NCBI GenBank assembly: GCA_016714225.1
Contig: JADJNS010000004.1
Location: 496,001-560,000 of the forward strand
Length of the DNA stretch: 64,000 bases
From: Archangiaceae bacterium
GTDB lineage: Bacteria; Myxococcota; Myxococcia; Myxococcales; Myxococcaceae
Direction: 5' to 3'
The notes under the pieces are model-generated. The model did not search any database, was not told the DNA's origin, and saw nothing but the letters and a program-made list of their open reading frames with translations. The position numbers and the translations under genes are program-made. Every line of letters starts with the position of its first letter. The first letter of the stretch is position 1. This document shows positions 41,810 to 50,933 of this stretch, one piece after another.

Positions 41810-42730
41810 ATGGCTACCCCCGACCGATTCAGCCTCCCCCAGCTGGCCGAGAGCACCCGGAAGCCCGATTGGCTCAAGGTTCGGCTGCCCCACGGCGAGG
41901 GCTACGAGCGGGTGCGCGACATCGTCAAGCGCACCCGGCTGGCCACGGTGTGCGAAGAGGCGCGCTGCCCCAACATCGCCGAGTGCTGGGGCACCGGCAC
42001 CGCCACGGTGATGCTGATGGGCGAGGTGTGCACCCGCGCGTGCCGCTTCTGTCACGTGAAGGTGGGCGCTCCGCCGCCGCTCGACCCGCACGAGCCCGAG
42101 AACCTGGCGCAGGCGATCAAGGAGCTCGACCTCGAGTACATCGTGGTCACCAGCGTCAACCGCGACGACCGCCCCGACGGTGGCGCCTCGCACTTCGCCG
42201 CAGCGATCCGCGCGCTGCGCCGCGAGTGTCCCAAGACCACGGTAGAGGTGCTGATCCCCGACTTTCAAGGTGTCGAGAGCTCGCTCGCCACCGTCGCCGA
42301 GGCGCGGCCGCACGTGGTGGCCCACAACATCGAGACCGTCGAGCGGCTCACCCCCAAGGTACGCGACCGCCGCGCCACCTACCGCCAGTCGCTGAAGGCG
42401 CTCGAGTACCTCAAGAAGCGCCCCGAGAAGCTCTACACGAAGAGCTCGATCATGGTCGGCCTGGGCGAGACCGACGCCGAGCTCGAGCAGACCTTCAGAG
42501 ATCTGCGCGAGGTGGGCGTCGACGTGCTCACCCTGGGTCAGTACCTGCAGCCGTCTCAGTACCACCTGCGGGTCGAGCGGTTCGCGAAGCCAGAAGACTT
42601 CGAGCGCTACAAGAAAGTGGCGGAAGGTTTTGGCTTCCTCTATGTCGCGTCGGGTCCTCTCGTTCGGTCGAGTTATCGCGCTGCGGAGTTCTTCATGAGG
42701 GGACTCATGGAACGCGAACGCACCGCCTGA
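41810..42730 (+). CDS. lipA: Lipoyl synthase
   Basis: Radical-SAM enzyme inserting two sulfurs into octanoylated E2 and GcvH domains. The 306-residue protein has the auxiliary-cluster cysteines C48, C53 and C59 (CEEARCPNIAEC) and the SAM-cluster cysteines C74, C78 and C81 (CTRACRFC), with the C-terminal RSSYRAAEFF serine region. First gene of an operon that also encodes the complex it modifies and, at the end, LipB. Confidence 0.97.
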   Translation: MATPDRFSLPQLAESTRKPDWLKVRLPHGEGYERVRDIVKRTRLATVCEEARCPNIAECWGTGTATVMLMGEVCTRACRFCHVKVGAPPPLDPHEPENLAQAIKELDLEYIVVTSVNRDDRPDGGASHFAAAIRALRRECPKTTVEVLIPDFQGVESSLATVAEARPHVVAHNIETVERLTPKVRDRRATYRQSLKALEYLKKRPEKLYTKSSIMVGLGETDAELEQTFRDLREVGVDVLTLGQYLQPSQYHLRVERFAKPEDFERYKKVAEGFGFLYVASGPLVRSSYRAAEFFMRGLMERERTA

Positions 42731-42739
42731 CCCATCGAC

Positions 42740-43720
42740 ATGCCCACCCTGAATCTGCTGCAAGCGGTCAACGACGCGCTGAGGCTCGAGATGCGCCGTG
42801 ACTCCAACGTCGTCGTGCTCGGCGAAGACGTCGGCAAGTTCGGCGGCGTGTTCCGCGCCACCGCCGGCCTGTACGAGGAGTTCGGGCCCGATCGCGTGAT
42901 TGACACCCCGCTGGCCGAGGGCGGCATCATCGGTACCGCCATCGGCATGGCGCTGTACGGCTTGAAGCCGGTGCCCGAGATTCAGTTCAGCGACTTCATC
43001 TACCCGGCGTTCGACCAGATCGTCTCGGAGCTGTCGAAGATGCGCTACCGCAGCGGCGGCCAGTACACCGCGCCGGTGGTGATTCGCACCCCGTACGGCG
43101 GCGGCATCAAGGGCGGCCTGTACCACTCGCAGAGCCCCGAGGCGCTCTTCATTCACCAGGCGGGGCTGAAGGTCGTCTCGCCCTCGAACCCGTACGACGC
43201 CAAGGGGCTGCTGCTCTCGTGCCTGCGCCAGAACGACCCGGTGCTGTTCTTCGAGCCCAAGCGCGTCTACCGCGCCGCGAAGGGCGAGGTGCCCGAGGGC
43301 GACTACGAGGTGCCGCTGGGCAAGTGCGCGGTGCTGCGCGAGGGCACCGACGTGACGGTGATCACCTACGGCGCGATGGTGCACGAGGCGAGCATCGCCG
43401 TCGACCAGCTGGCCGAAGCCGGCACCTCGTGCGAGCTGATCGACCTGCGCACCCTGTGGCCGCTCGACATCGAGGGCATCACCGCCAGCGCGCACAAGAC
43501 CGGGCGCGTGGTGATCGTGCACGAGGCGCCCCGCACCTGCGGCTTCGGCGCCGAGATCTCGGCGCTGCTGCAAGAGCGCTGCTTCACTTCGCTGTGTGCT
43601 CCGATTCGCCGCGTCACCGGGTTCGACACCCCGTTTCCGTACACGCTCGACGAAGAATACCTGCCCCTCGCTCCGCGCATTCGGCGCGGCATCGAAGAGA
43701 CAGTTTCCTACGAGGCCTGA
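42740..43720 (+). CDS. 2-oxoacid (pyruvate/branched-chain) dehydrogenase E1 beta subunit
   Basis: Beta half of the thiamine-diphosphate E1 heterotetramer, 326 residues, full length. It shows GEDVGKFGGVFRATAGL, the DTPLAEGGIIGTAIGMA segment and RTPYGGGIKGGLYHSQSPEA. It lies 9 bases after lipA and 5 bases before the E2 gene. Pyruvate and branched-chain enzymes are hard to tell apart by motif; the gene order and the E2 favour a PDH or BCKDH of the alpha2beta2 type. Confidence 0.92.
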   Translation: MPTLNLLQAVNDALRLEMRRDSNVVVLGEDVGKFGGVFRATAGLYEEFGPDRVIDTPLAEGGIIGTAIGMALYGLKPVPEIQFSDFIYPAFDQIVSELSKMRYRSGGQYTAPVVIRTPYGGGIKGGLYHSQSPEALFIHQAGLKVVSPSNPYDAKGLLLSCLRQNDPVLFFEPKRVYRAAKGEVPEGDYEVPLGKCAVLREGTDVTVITYGAMVHEASIAVDQLAEAGTSCELIDLRTLWPLDIEGITASAHKTGRVVIVHEAPRTCGFGAEISALLQERCFTSLCAPIRRVTGFDTPFPYTLDEEYLPLAPRIRRGIEETVSYEA

Positions 43721-43725
43721 TCGAC

Positions 43726-44994
43726 ATGGCGACCTGGGACTTCAAGCTGCCCGACATCGGTGAAGGTGTAGTGGAAGGCGAGATCGTCAAATGGCTGGTG
43801 AAGGCCGGCGACGAGATCAAGGAAGACCAGCCGATGGTCGAGGTGATGACCGACAAGGCCACCGTCACCATTCCTTCGCCCAAGCAGGGGCGGGTGCTGC
43901 AGACCTACGGCAAGGAAGGCGAGATCGCCAAGGTGCACCACCCGCTGGTGCAGCTCGAGCTCGACGGCGGCGCTCCGGCCGCGAGCCCCAACGGGCACAA
44001 CGGGCATGCTACGGCTCCGGCTCCGGCTTCCGCCGCGACGCCTGCCGCTGCCCCGGCCCGGCAACCTCCGGCGGGCGCGACGGTTGAGGCCGGCTACTCC
44101 AAGGTGCTGGTCACGTCGGTCACCCGTCGCATGGCGCGCGAGCACGGCATCGACCTCGGCATTCTCGCCGGCACCGGGCCGCAGGGGCGGGTGCTGAAGA
44201 GCGACGTCGAGGCGGCGCTGAAGGGCGGCAGCGCGCCGGCGCAGGCGCGGCAGATCGCGCCCTCGGCCCCGCTGCAGACCGTGAAGGGTGATCAGCGCGT
44301 GCCGATTCGCGGCCTGCGCAAGAAGATCGCCGAGAAGATGGTGAAGGCGAAGTTCACCGCGCCGCACTACACCTTCGTGGAAGAGATCGACGCGACCGGC
44401 CTGGTCGAGCTGCGCGCGCGGCTCAACGCCTCGCTCGAGGGCACCGGCACCAGGTTGTCGTTCATTCCCTTCTTCTGCAAGGCGCTGGTCTCGGCGTTTC
44501 GCCAGTTTCCCCAGGTGAACGCCAACATGGACGAGGCGACGCAAGAGCTGGTGGTGAAGGGCGACGTCAACATCGGCATTGCCGCCTCGACCGACGACGG
44601 CCTCACCGTGCCGGTGGTGAAGCACGCCGACCGGCTCACCATGAAGGCGCTGGCCGACGAGATCGCCCGGCTCGGCACCGCGGCCCGCGAGCGGCGCCTC
44701 AAGATGGACGAGCTGACCGGCGGCGGTTTCACCATCACCTCGCTCGGTCAGACCGGTGGCCTGTTCGCGACGCCGATCATCAACCACCCCGAGGTCGCGA
44801 TCATGGGCGTGCATCGCATGCGCAAGCGCCCGGTGGTGGTGGGCGACGACGACCAGATCGTGGTGCGGCAGATGATGTACCTCTCGTTCTCGTTCGATCA
44901 CCGGGTGATCGACGGTGCGGTGGGCGCCGACTTCGCCTACGCGGTGATCAAGAACCTCGAGAGCCCCGCCAACCTGATGCTGGAGATGGCGTGA
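43726..44994 (+). CDS. Lipoyl E2 dihydrolipoamide acyltransferase
   Basis: Core of the 2-oxoacid dehydrogenase complex, 422 residues from ATG 43726; the longer frame upstream is a shadow of the E1-beta gene. One lipoyl domain (1-80) with lipoyl lysine K44 in MTDKATV is followed by an Ala/Pro linker, a peripheral subunit-binding domain (about 125-165) and the catalytic domain ending in SFDHRVIDGA, with H392 and D396. The PDIGEGVVEGEIVKW start resembles branched-chain E2. The stop overlaps the E1-alpha GTG. Confidence 0.94.
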   Translation: MATWDFKLPDIGEGVVEGEIVKWLVKAGDEIKEDQPMVEVMTDKATVTIPSPKQGRVLQTYGKEGEIAKVHHPLVQLELDGGAPAASPNGHNGHATAPAPASAATPAAAPARQPPAGATVEAGYSKVLVTSVTRRMAREHGIDLGILAGTGPQGRVLKSDVEAALKGGSAPAQARQIAPSAPLQTVKGDQRVPIRGLRKKIAEKMVKAKFTAPHYTFVEEIDATGLVELRARLNASLEGTGTRLSFIPFFCKALVSAFRQFPQVNANMDEATQELVVKGDVNIGIAASTDDGLTVPVVKHADRLTMKALADEIARLGTAARERRLKMDELTGGGFTITSLGQTGGLFATPIINHPEVAIMGVHRMRKRPVVVGDDDQIVVRQMMYLSFSFDHRVIDGAVGADFAYAVIKNLESPANLMLEMA

Positions 44995-46112
44995 TCTCGC
45001 CCGCCGTCAGCCGCGCCAACGGCAAGCACCACGGCAAGGCGAAGGGGCGCGCCGCCAGGCCCAAGCCGAAGGCGCCGGCGCTGCGGGCAGTGAAGCCCGG
45101 CGGCTTGAGCAACGCGCAGCTGCTCGAGGTCTACCGCGCGATGATGCGCATTCGGGTGCTCGACGATCGCATGATCACCTTGCAGCGCCAGGGGCGGGTC
45201 GGCTTCTACGGCGCGTGCACCGGGCAAGAGGCGGCCACCATCGCCTCGGGCTACGCGCTGCGCCCCGGCGACTGGGTGTTTCAGGCACTGCGGGAGCAGG
45301 GCGTGGCGCTGATGCGCGGCCTGCCGCTGGTGCCATTGATCGCCCAGGTGTTCGGCAACTCGGGAGACCTCACCAAGGGCCGCCAGATGCCGTCGCACCC
45401 CGCGTCGCGCGCCGTCAACCACGTGAGCTGGAGCTCGGTGATCGGCACCCAGCTGCCCCACGCCGTGGGCGTCGCCTGGGCCGCCAAGCTCAAGGGCCAC
45501 GACACCGTGGCGATGGCATTCTTGGGCGATGGCGCCACCAGCTCGAACGACTTTCACGTCGCGATGAACTTCGCCGGCGTCTTCAAGGTGCCGGTGGTGT
45601 TCGTGTGCCAGAACAACCACTGGTCGATCTCGGTACCCACCAAGAACCAGACCGCCAGCGAGTCGATCGCGGTGAAGGCGACCGCGTACGGCATGCCCGG
45701 GGTGAAGGTCGACGGCAACGACGTCGAGGCGGTCTACGCCGCGGTGAGCGACGCAGTGAGCCGCGCGCGAGCGGGGCAGGGCGCCACCCTGGTCGAGTGC
45801 GAGACCTACCGCATGGGGGCGCACTCCACCTCTGATGACCCCACCCGCTACCGCGACCAGAACGAGGTCGAGGAGTGGAAGAAGCGCGACCCGATTCAGC
45901 GCGCCTTCAAGCGGCTGCAGAGCCTCGGAGCGTGGGACGCGCAGCGCGACGAAGAGCTGCGCGCCGAGCTGCTCGAAGAGGTCAACGCGGCGATCAAGGC
46001 AGCCGAGGCGCTGCCTGCTCCTGCGCTCGATACCCTGTTCGACGACGTCTACGAGCACGAGACCTGGAACCTGGCCGAGCAGCGGGCTGAGCTGAAGGCC
46101 GCTTCGCGTTAA
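44991..46112 (+). CDS. 2-oxoacid dehydrogenase E1 alpha subunit
   Basis: Alpha half of E1, 373 residues. The GTG at 44991 overlaps the E2 stop. A basic, disordered N-terminal tail of about 35 residues precedes the fold. The thiamine-diphosphate motif runs from GDG (179-181) to NN (208-209), and the phosphorylation-loop-like YRMGAHSTSDDPTRYR is present. The order beta-E2-alpha is unusual, as alpha-beta-E2 is the common one. It is followed by the TPR/zinc-finger gene. Confidence 0.93.
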   Translation: MISPAVSRANGKHHGKAKGRAARPKPKAPALRAVKPGGLSNAQLLEVYRAMMRIRVLDDRMITLQRQGRVGFYGACTGQEAATIASGYALRPGDWVFQALREQGVALMRGLPLVPLIAQVFGNSGDLTKGRQMPSHPASRAVNHVSWSSVIGTQLPHAVGVAWAAKLKGHDTVAMAFLGDGATSSNDFHVAMNFAGVFKVPVVFVCQNNHWSISVPTKNQTASESIAVKATAYGMPGVKVDGNDVEAVYAAVSDAVSRARAGQGATLVECETYRMGAHSTSDDPTRYRDQNEVEEWKKRDPIQRAFKRLQSLGAWDAQRDEELRAELLEEVNAAIKAAEALPAPALDTLFDDVYEHETWNLAEQRAELKAASR

Positions 46113-46122
46113 ACTGAAGGTC

Positions 46123-46998
46123 GTGTCCGATGTTCGACAGGTGCTCGCCGAGGCCCAGGCCGCCGAGGCCCGCGGTGACAAGAGCCAGGCCATCTCGCTG
46201 CTCAAGCGCGCCGCCGAGCTCTACCGCGACGGGCAGAACCACCAGCGCGCCCTGAAGATGCTGCGCCACATTCGTCGCCTCGAGGGCATCGAAGAGCTCG
46301 AGGTGCTCGAGGGCGGCAACGCGCCCGGGCCCCAAGGCCGGCGGCGCCGGGTGATCGAAGAGCGCGGCCCGCAAGCCGCCGACCCGTCGCTCGACGCGTG
46401 GTGCTCGTTCTGCTGCCGCCCCAAGGCCGAAGCGGGCCCCCTGGTGAGCGGCCCTACCGGCTCGTTCATCTGCGCCTCGTGCCTGGGCGCGGCACAGGGG
46501 TTTCTCGGCGGCTTGCCTTTGCCCCGCGCCCGCTCGCCCGAGCTCTTGCCCCACCAGCAGACCGCCGCCGAGCGCCTCTCGCGCGGCCGGCTGGGGCTGC
46601 TGTTGGGGCCGGCGGGCTCGGGCAAGAGCACGGTGCTGGCGGCGCTCGCGGGGGCCACCTGCCTCGAGGTCGAGGCACTGCTCACGGCGGTGCCCGAGGC
46701 GCCCAAGGTGGTGCTCGCGGTGCGCGCCGACCCTCCCGCGCCGCCGCTGGTCTTCAAGGGCCAACCGGTCTGGGACACCGCCACGCTGGTGGCCGCGTGC
46801 GGGGCGGTGCTGCCCGAGGCGGTGCTGGCGCGCGTCGACGCGGTGGCGGTGCTCCCGGCGTTCGATGAGCCCGCGCTCACCGCGCTGGCGGCCAGGCTCG
46901 GGGTGACCGAGGGCGCCGAGGCGCTGGTGGCGCTGGCGCTGAAGGCTGCGGCGCCGGCCCGCGAGCTGTGCGCGCTGGTGGCGAGGTTGGGCCCATGA
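46123..46998 (+). CDS. TPR / ClpX-type zinc finger / P-loop protein
   Basis: Unrecognised 291-residue combination. Residues 3-60 form a TPR-like helical hairpin (AQAAEARGDKSQAISLLKRA). Residues 94-120 hold four cysteines (C94, C97, C117, C120) spaced as in the ClpX zinc-binding domain. Residues 162-169 are a Walker A loop (GPAGSGKS), yet no clear Walker B or arginine finger follows, so ATP hydrolysis is doubtful. It lies between the E1-alpha gene and lipB, overlapping the latter. A recruiting or quality-control role for the lipoylated complex is speculation. Confidence 0.6.
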   Translation: MSDVRQVLAEAQAAEARGDKSQAISLLKRAAELYRDGQNHQRALKMLRHIRRLEGIEELEVLEGGNAPGPQGRRRRVIEERGPQAADPSLDAWCSFCCRPKAEAGPLVSGPTGSFICASCLGAAQGFLGGLPLPRARSPELLPHQQTAAERLSRGRLGLLLGPAGSGKSTVLAALAGATCLEVEALLTAVPEAPKVVLAVRADPPAPPLVFKGQPVWDTATLVAACGAVLPEAVLARVDAVAVLPAFDEPALTALAARLGVTEGAEALVALALKAAAPARELCALVARLGP

Positions 46999-48026
46999 GC
47001 GGCGTCACCGTGCACCGCCTCGGCCGCGTCGAGTACGCTGACGGCCTCGACCTGCAGCGGCGGTTTCAGGAGGCGCGCCGCGCCAACCGGGTGGGCGACA
47101 CGCTGATGTTGCTGCATCACCCGCCGGTGCTCACCCTGGGGCGCGGCGCGAAGCGCGCCAACGTGCTGGCCAGCGAGGCGCGGCTCGCCGAGCTGGGGGT
47201 CGAGGTGCACGAGACCGACCGCGGCGGAGACGTCACCTACCATGGCCCCGGGCAGATCGTCGGCTACCCGCTGCTCCACCTGCCGCCGGGCCAGCAAGAC
47301 GTGCGCAAGTACGTGCGGAAGATCGAAGAGGTGATGATTCGCACCTGCGCGCACTTCGGCATCGCCGCGCACCGCGAAGAGAAGTGGCCCGGAGTGTGGA
47401 CCGGGGGCAGGAAGATCGCCGCGCTCGGCGTGCACCTCTCGCGGTGGTACACCCGTCACGGCTTTGCGCTCAACGTCGCGCCCGACCTGGGGCACTTCGA
47501 GCTGATCGTGCCGTGCGGCATTCGCGAGGCGGGGGTGACCTCGATGGCGCGCGAGCTGCGGCGCGACATCGCGGTGGCCGAGGTCGAGCCGGTGGTGGCC
47601 GAGAAGTTCTCCGAGGTGTTCGAGCTGCCCATGCTGCAGCCCGAGCAGCCGCCCCTCGAGGTGGTCTCGGTGGTGGTGCGCCAGGGGCCCAAGACGCTGA
47701 CCCTGCTGCGCACGCCCCAAGACGGTGGCTTCTGGCAGGTGGTGACCGGCACGCTCGAGAAGGGCGAGAGCCCCGAGGCCGCGGCGTTGCGCGAGGCGCG
47801 CGAAGAGACCGGGCTCACCATCGAGCGGCTGCGCCCGCTGAACTACGAGTACTCGTTCACCCTTCACGGGGCGCGGCTGGTGCACGAGCGGGCCTACGCC
47901 GCCGAGGGCACCGGCGAGGTGACCCTCACCGAGCACCGGGCGTACGAGTGGCTCGATCGCGACGCCGCACTGGCGCGCATGCCGTTCCCCGGCTTGAGAG
48001 AAGCGGTGCGGCGCAGCTACGCCTGA
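46995..48026 (+). CDS. lipB: Octanoyltransferase (LipB) fused to a Nudix hydrolase
   Basis: Two-domain protein of 343 residues, start ATG 46995 overlapping the previous stop. Residues 1-215 are LipB, transferring octanoyl from acyl carrier protein to E2/GcvH: RGGDVTYHGPGQ (77-88), catalytic K140 in GGRKIAALG and C174 in IVPCGI. Residues 222-343 are a Nudix domain with a complete box, from G252 in GTLEKGE to REAREETGL. The Nudix substrate is unknown. LipB catalyses the step before LipA, so the operon begins and ends with lipoate synthesis. Confidence 0.93.
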   Translation: MSGVTVHRLGRVEYADGLDLQRRFQEARRANRVGDTLMLLHHPPVLTLGRGAKRANVLASEARLAELGVEVHETDRGGDVTYHGPGQIVGYPLLHLPPGQQDVRKYVRKIEEVMIRTCAHFGIAAHREEKWPGVWTGGRKIAALGVHLSRWYTRHGFALNVAPDLGHFELIVPCGIREAGVTSMARELRRDIAVAEVEPVVAEKFSEVFELPMLQPEQPPLEVVSVVVRQGPKTLTLLRTPQDGGFWQVVTGTLEKGESPEAAALREAREETGLTIERLRPLNYEYSFTLHGARLVHERAYAAEGTGEVTLTEHRAYEWLDRDAALARMPFPGLREAVRRSYA

Positions 48027-48052
48027 GGCGCGGCCGGCTGGCTGGCCGCGCC
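48027..48052. terminator. Bidirectional hairpin between lipB and metallo-hydrolase
   Basis: A perfect 9-bp stem (48027-48035 with 48044-48052, arm GGCGCGGCC) with an eight-base loop begins directly after the lipB stop and lies between convergent genes. No T run follows on either strand. Confidence 0.5.
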
Positions 48053-48062
48053 CCTGATCGCT

Positions 48063-48947
48063 TCAGAGCTTGATGATCTGCCCCTCGGCGGCGGCGATGG
48101 CGTCTTTGCGGTGCTTGCGCACCTTGCCGAGCAGCTTGTCGAGCGCGGCGTCGTTTCGGGTGGGGTCGTGGTGGAACAGACAGAGCGTGCCGACCCCGGC
48201 GCCGTCGGCGGTCTTGATCGCCTGCTCCCAGGTCGAGTGGCCCCACCCGATCTTCGGGGGGCCGGCGACGCCGGTGTATTCCTCTTCCGAGTACATCGCG
48301 TCGAAGATGAGCAGGTCAGCGCCCCGCGCGAACTCGATCAGCTTGCTGTCGCGATCAGAGCCGTGCTCGGCGTCGGTGGCGTAGACCACGCTCTTGTTGC
48401 GGTAGTGCACCCGGTAGGCGAGGTTGCCGCCGGGGTGCTTCACCTCGAGCGCGGTGACGACGGCGTCGCCCAGCTGAATGCGATCTCCCTCGGCCACCGC
48501 GCGGTAGTCGACCTGCGCTCGGAACACCATCTCGGCGGTGACGGGGAAGAACGGCTGCTGCATCTGCGCCACGATGACGTCGCGTACGGTGCGCCCACCC
48601 CGGCTGGGCCCGTAGAACACCACCTTCGAGCCGGGGTTGAACATCGGGGTGAAGAACGGCAGCCCCTGCAGGTGATCGTAGTGGTAGTGCGAGACGAAGA
48701 TCGACGCGCTCAAGGGGGCGCCGTAGGTGTCGCCGAGCCCGCGCACCCCGGTGCCGAGATCGAAGATGATGAGCTCGTCGCCGCACCGCACCTCGACGCA
48801 GGGGGTGTTGCCGCCGTACTTGGCGGTGGCGGGGCCGGGAGACGGAATCGAGCCCCGTACGCCCCAAAATCGGATCTCGGGCCCTACCGTCGTTCGCTTC
48901 GCGTCAGCCGACTTTGGCTTCCGGGTTTTCCTCGGCGAGGAGCTCAA
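48063..48947 (-). CDS. Metallo-beta-lactamase-fold hydrolase
   Basis: Cytoplasmic MBL-fold protein of up to 294 residues. Its metal motif is SHYHYDHLQGLP, with additional His and Asp ligands in EVKHPGG and YATDAEHG. The opening FWGVRGSIPSPGPATAKYGG and NTPCVEVR mark a family often found alone or joined to receiver domains; substrates are unknown, although a phosphodiesterase is plausible. The only candidate start is TTG 48947, which overlaps the ribA end by 44 bases. Last gene of moeA-ribA-MBL. Confidence 0.85.
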   Translation of the reverse strand: MSSSPRKTRKPKSADAKRTTVGPEIRFWGVRGSIPSPGPATAKYGGNTPCVEVRCGDELIIFDLGTGVRGLGDTYGAPLSASIFVSHYHYDHLQGLPFFTPMFNPGSKVVFYGPSRGGRTVRDVIVAQMQQPFFPVTAEMVFRAQVDYRAVAEGDRIQLGDAVVTALEVKHPGGNLAYRVHYRNKSVVYATDAEHGSDRDSKLIEFARGADLLIFDAMYSEEEYTGVAGPPKIGWGHSTWEQAIKTADGAGVGTLCLFHHDPTRNDAALDKLLGKVRKHRKDAIAAAEGQIIKL

Positions 48948-49566
48948 TCAGGTGTCCGGATCGATCGCGCTTCGTCTTGAGGTACCCGACGTTAAGCGGA
49001 TTGTGCGCGGTTCGCGAAGGAATTCGACGGCGCACGGGAATTCCCTCGTCGACCAGCCCGGCGATCTTCTGCGGGTTGTTGGTGATCAGGTCGACCGAGC
49101 GCACGTCGAGCGAGCGCAGCATCTCGCCGGCGATGTCGTAGCGGCGCGCGTCATCGGGGAAGCCGAGCTTCAGGTTCGCTTCGACGGTGTCCAGGCCGTG
49201 CTCCTGCTGGAGCTGGTAGGCGCGAATCTTGTTGCCCAGGCCGATGCCCCGGCCCTCTTGTCGCAGGTAGAGCACCACGCCGCGGCCGTTCTGGCCGATG
49301 AAGTCGAGGGCGCGGTCGAGCTGCGCCTTGCAGTCACAGCGCAGGCTGCCGAACACCTCGCTGGTGAGGCACTCGCTGTGAATGCGCACCGGCACGCCCT
49401 CGTGGCCCTTCACGTCTCCACGCACCATCGCCACGTGCTCGACGCCGTTGCGCCGATCGCGAAACACCACGATGCGAAACTCGCCGTGGGTGGTGGGGAG
49501 CACCGATTCGCTGAACCGCTCCAGGTGGTGCGATGGGCGTCGTGCTGGCAGAACCTGCGTGCTCAT
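48904..49566 (-). CDS. ribA: GTP cyclohydrolase II
   Basis: First enzyme of riboflavin synthesis, opening GTP to the diamino-pyrimidine. The 220-residue protein starts at ATG 49566. Zinc cysteines are C66, C77 and C79 (CLTSEVFGSLRCDC). The LRQEGRGIGLGNKIRAY loop and NNPQKIAGL are diagnostic. It stands alone, without a RibB domain. Order moeA-ribA-MBL on the minus strand. Confidence 0.96.
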   Translation of the reverse strand: MSTQVLPARRPSHHLERFSESVLPTTHGEFRIVVFRDRRNGVEHVAMVRGDVKGHEGVPVRIHSECLTSEVFGSLRCDCKAQLDRALDFIGQNGRGVVLYLRQEGRGIGLGNKIRAYQLQQEHGLDTVEANLKLGFPDDARRYDIAGEMLRSLDVRSVDLITNNPQKIAGLVDEGIPVRRRIPSRTAHNPLNVGYLKTKRDRSGHLIELLAEENPEAKVG

Positions 49567-49610
49567 CTCTCTATTGACGCTCAATGGAGCCAATCGTTTC
49601 GTGAGTCAAG

Positions 49611-50825
49611 TCAGGGCCCCCAACTCACTGGAATCAGCTCGACTTTCGACCCCGCAGCCACGCTCTCGAGCTCGGGGGAGACCGAGACCAGGTGGGTGGC
49701 CCCGGCGGCCGAGGTGAGGGCCCCCGAAGTCTGGGAGCTGAGCGGGGTGGCGACCAGGGCTCCGTCTTGGTACCGGGCGTGCGCCCGGGCGAAGAGGCGC
49801 AGGCCGGCGGGCTTCTTGAGGGGCGCGGCGAGCACCCCCGGCACCACCGGCACGGTCGGGTCGAGGCCCTGAAGCCGGCGCAGGGCGGGGCGCACGAAGA
49901 GCTCGAAGGTGACCAGGGCCGACACCGGGTTGCCGGGCAGGCCGAACACCAGCGCGTTTCCGCGGGTGCCGAACGCCAGCGGCTTGCCGGGCCGCATGGC
50001 CACCCGCCAGAAGTCGATCTGCACGCCGAGCATCGCGAGCACGTCGCGCACGTAGTCTTTTTCTCCCACCGACATGCCGGCGACGCAGATCAGCGCATCG
50101 AACTCGGGCGCCAGCCCGGTCTCGATCTTCTGCCGCACCGCCTCGAGCCGGTCGGCGGCGATGCCGAGCTTGCGCGGCACGCCTCCACACCGCCGGACGA
50201 CCGCCGCCAGAGCCGGAGAGTTGGTGTCGAAGATGCGCCCGCCGTGCGGAGTGCCGATCTCCACCAGCTCGTCGCCGCTCGACATGATGCCCACCCGCGG
50301 GCGCCGGTGCACCCGCACCGCGGTCAAACCCTGCCCCCACAACAGGCCCAGCTCGCCGACCCCCAGCGCGGTGCCGGCGCGCAGCAGCAGGTCGCCCTCG
50401 CGCGCGTCTTCGCCCGCCGAGCGAACGTTGGCGCCCTTCACGTGACGCTCGAGAATCTCGACCGCGCTGTCGTTGGTGGCGCGGGTCTTCTCTTGCATCA
50501 CCACGGTGTCGGCGCCGCGGGGCAGCGCGGCTCCGGTCATGATGCGCGCGCACTCACCGGTCGCCAGCTCTCGCCTGGGCGCCTGGCCGGCGAAGATGCG
50601 CTCCACCACGGTCAGGCGTGCCGGCCCGGCGCTCACGTCGGCGCCGCGCACGGCATAGCCGTCCATCGCCGAGTTGTCGGCCGGGGGCAGGGTGCGGAGC
50701 GCTTCGACATCGTCGGTGAGCACCCGCCCGAGCGCGTCGTCGAGGCTGACTTCTTCGGGTTCAAGTGGCGAGATCTTCTGAAGGATCTGCCTCTGGGCTT
50801 CTTCGACGGGCGTCAGCGAAGACAC
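49611..50825 (-). CDS. moeA: Molybdopterin molybdenumtransferase
   Basis: Inserts molybdate into adenylated molybdopterin. The 404-residue protein starts at GTG 50825 (VSSLTPVEEAQRQIL), since the longer frame has no function. It has DNSAMDGYAVRGADV, GECARIMTGAALPRGADTVV, SSGDELVEIG and FGLPGNPVSALVTFELFV, covering all MoeA domains. It is divergent from the basic chagasin-like gene and complements moaA elsewhere in the window. Confidence 0.95.
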   Translation of the reverse strand: MSSLTPVEEAQRQILQKISPLEPEEVSLDDALGRVLTDDVEALRTLPPADNSAMDGYAVRGADVSAGPARLTVVERIFAGQAPRRELATGECARIMTGAALPRGADTVVMQEKTRATNDSAVEILERHVKGANVRSAGEDAREGDLLLRAGTALGVGELGLLWGQGLTAVRVHRRPRVGIMSSGDELVEIGTPHGGRIFDTNSPALAAVVRRCGGVPRKLGIAADRLEAVRQKIETGLAPEFDALICVAGMSVGEKDYVRDVLAMLGVQIDFWRVAMRPGKPLAFGTRGNALVFGLPGNPVSALVTFELFVRPALRRLQGLDPTVPVVPGVLAAPLKKPAGLRLFARAHARYQDGALVATPLSSQTSGALTSAAGATHLVSVSPELESVAAGSKVELIPVSWGP

Positions 50826-50933
50826 CCCCGATTCTTTAACTGGAAACCTCAAGGAATGTCCAAGGTTTATGTTGCAATCGTTCTGTGTACGAAGTAAGCG
50901 CACTCGAAGCTCCCTTCAAGGAGGGCTCCTAAG

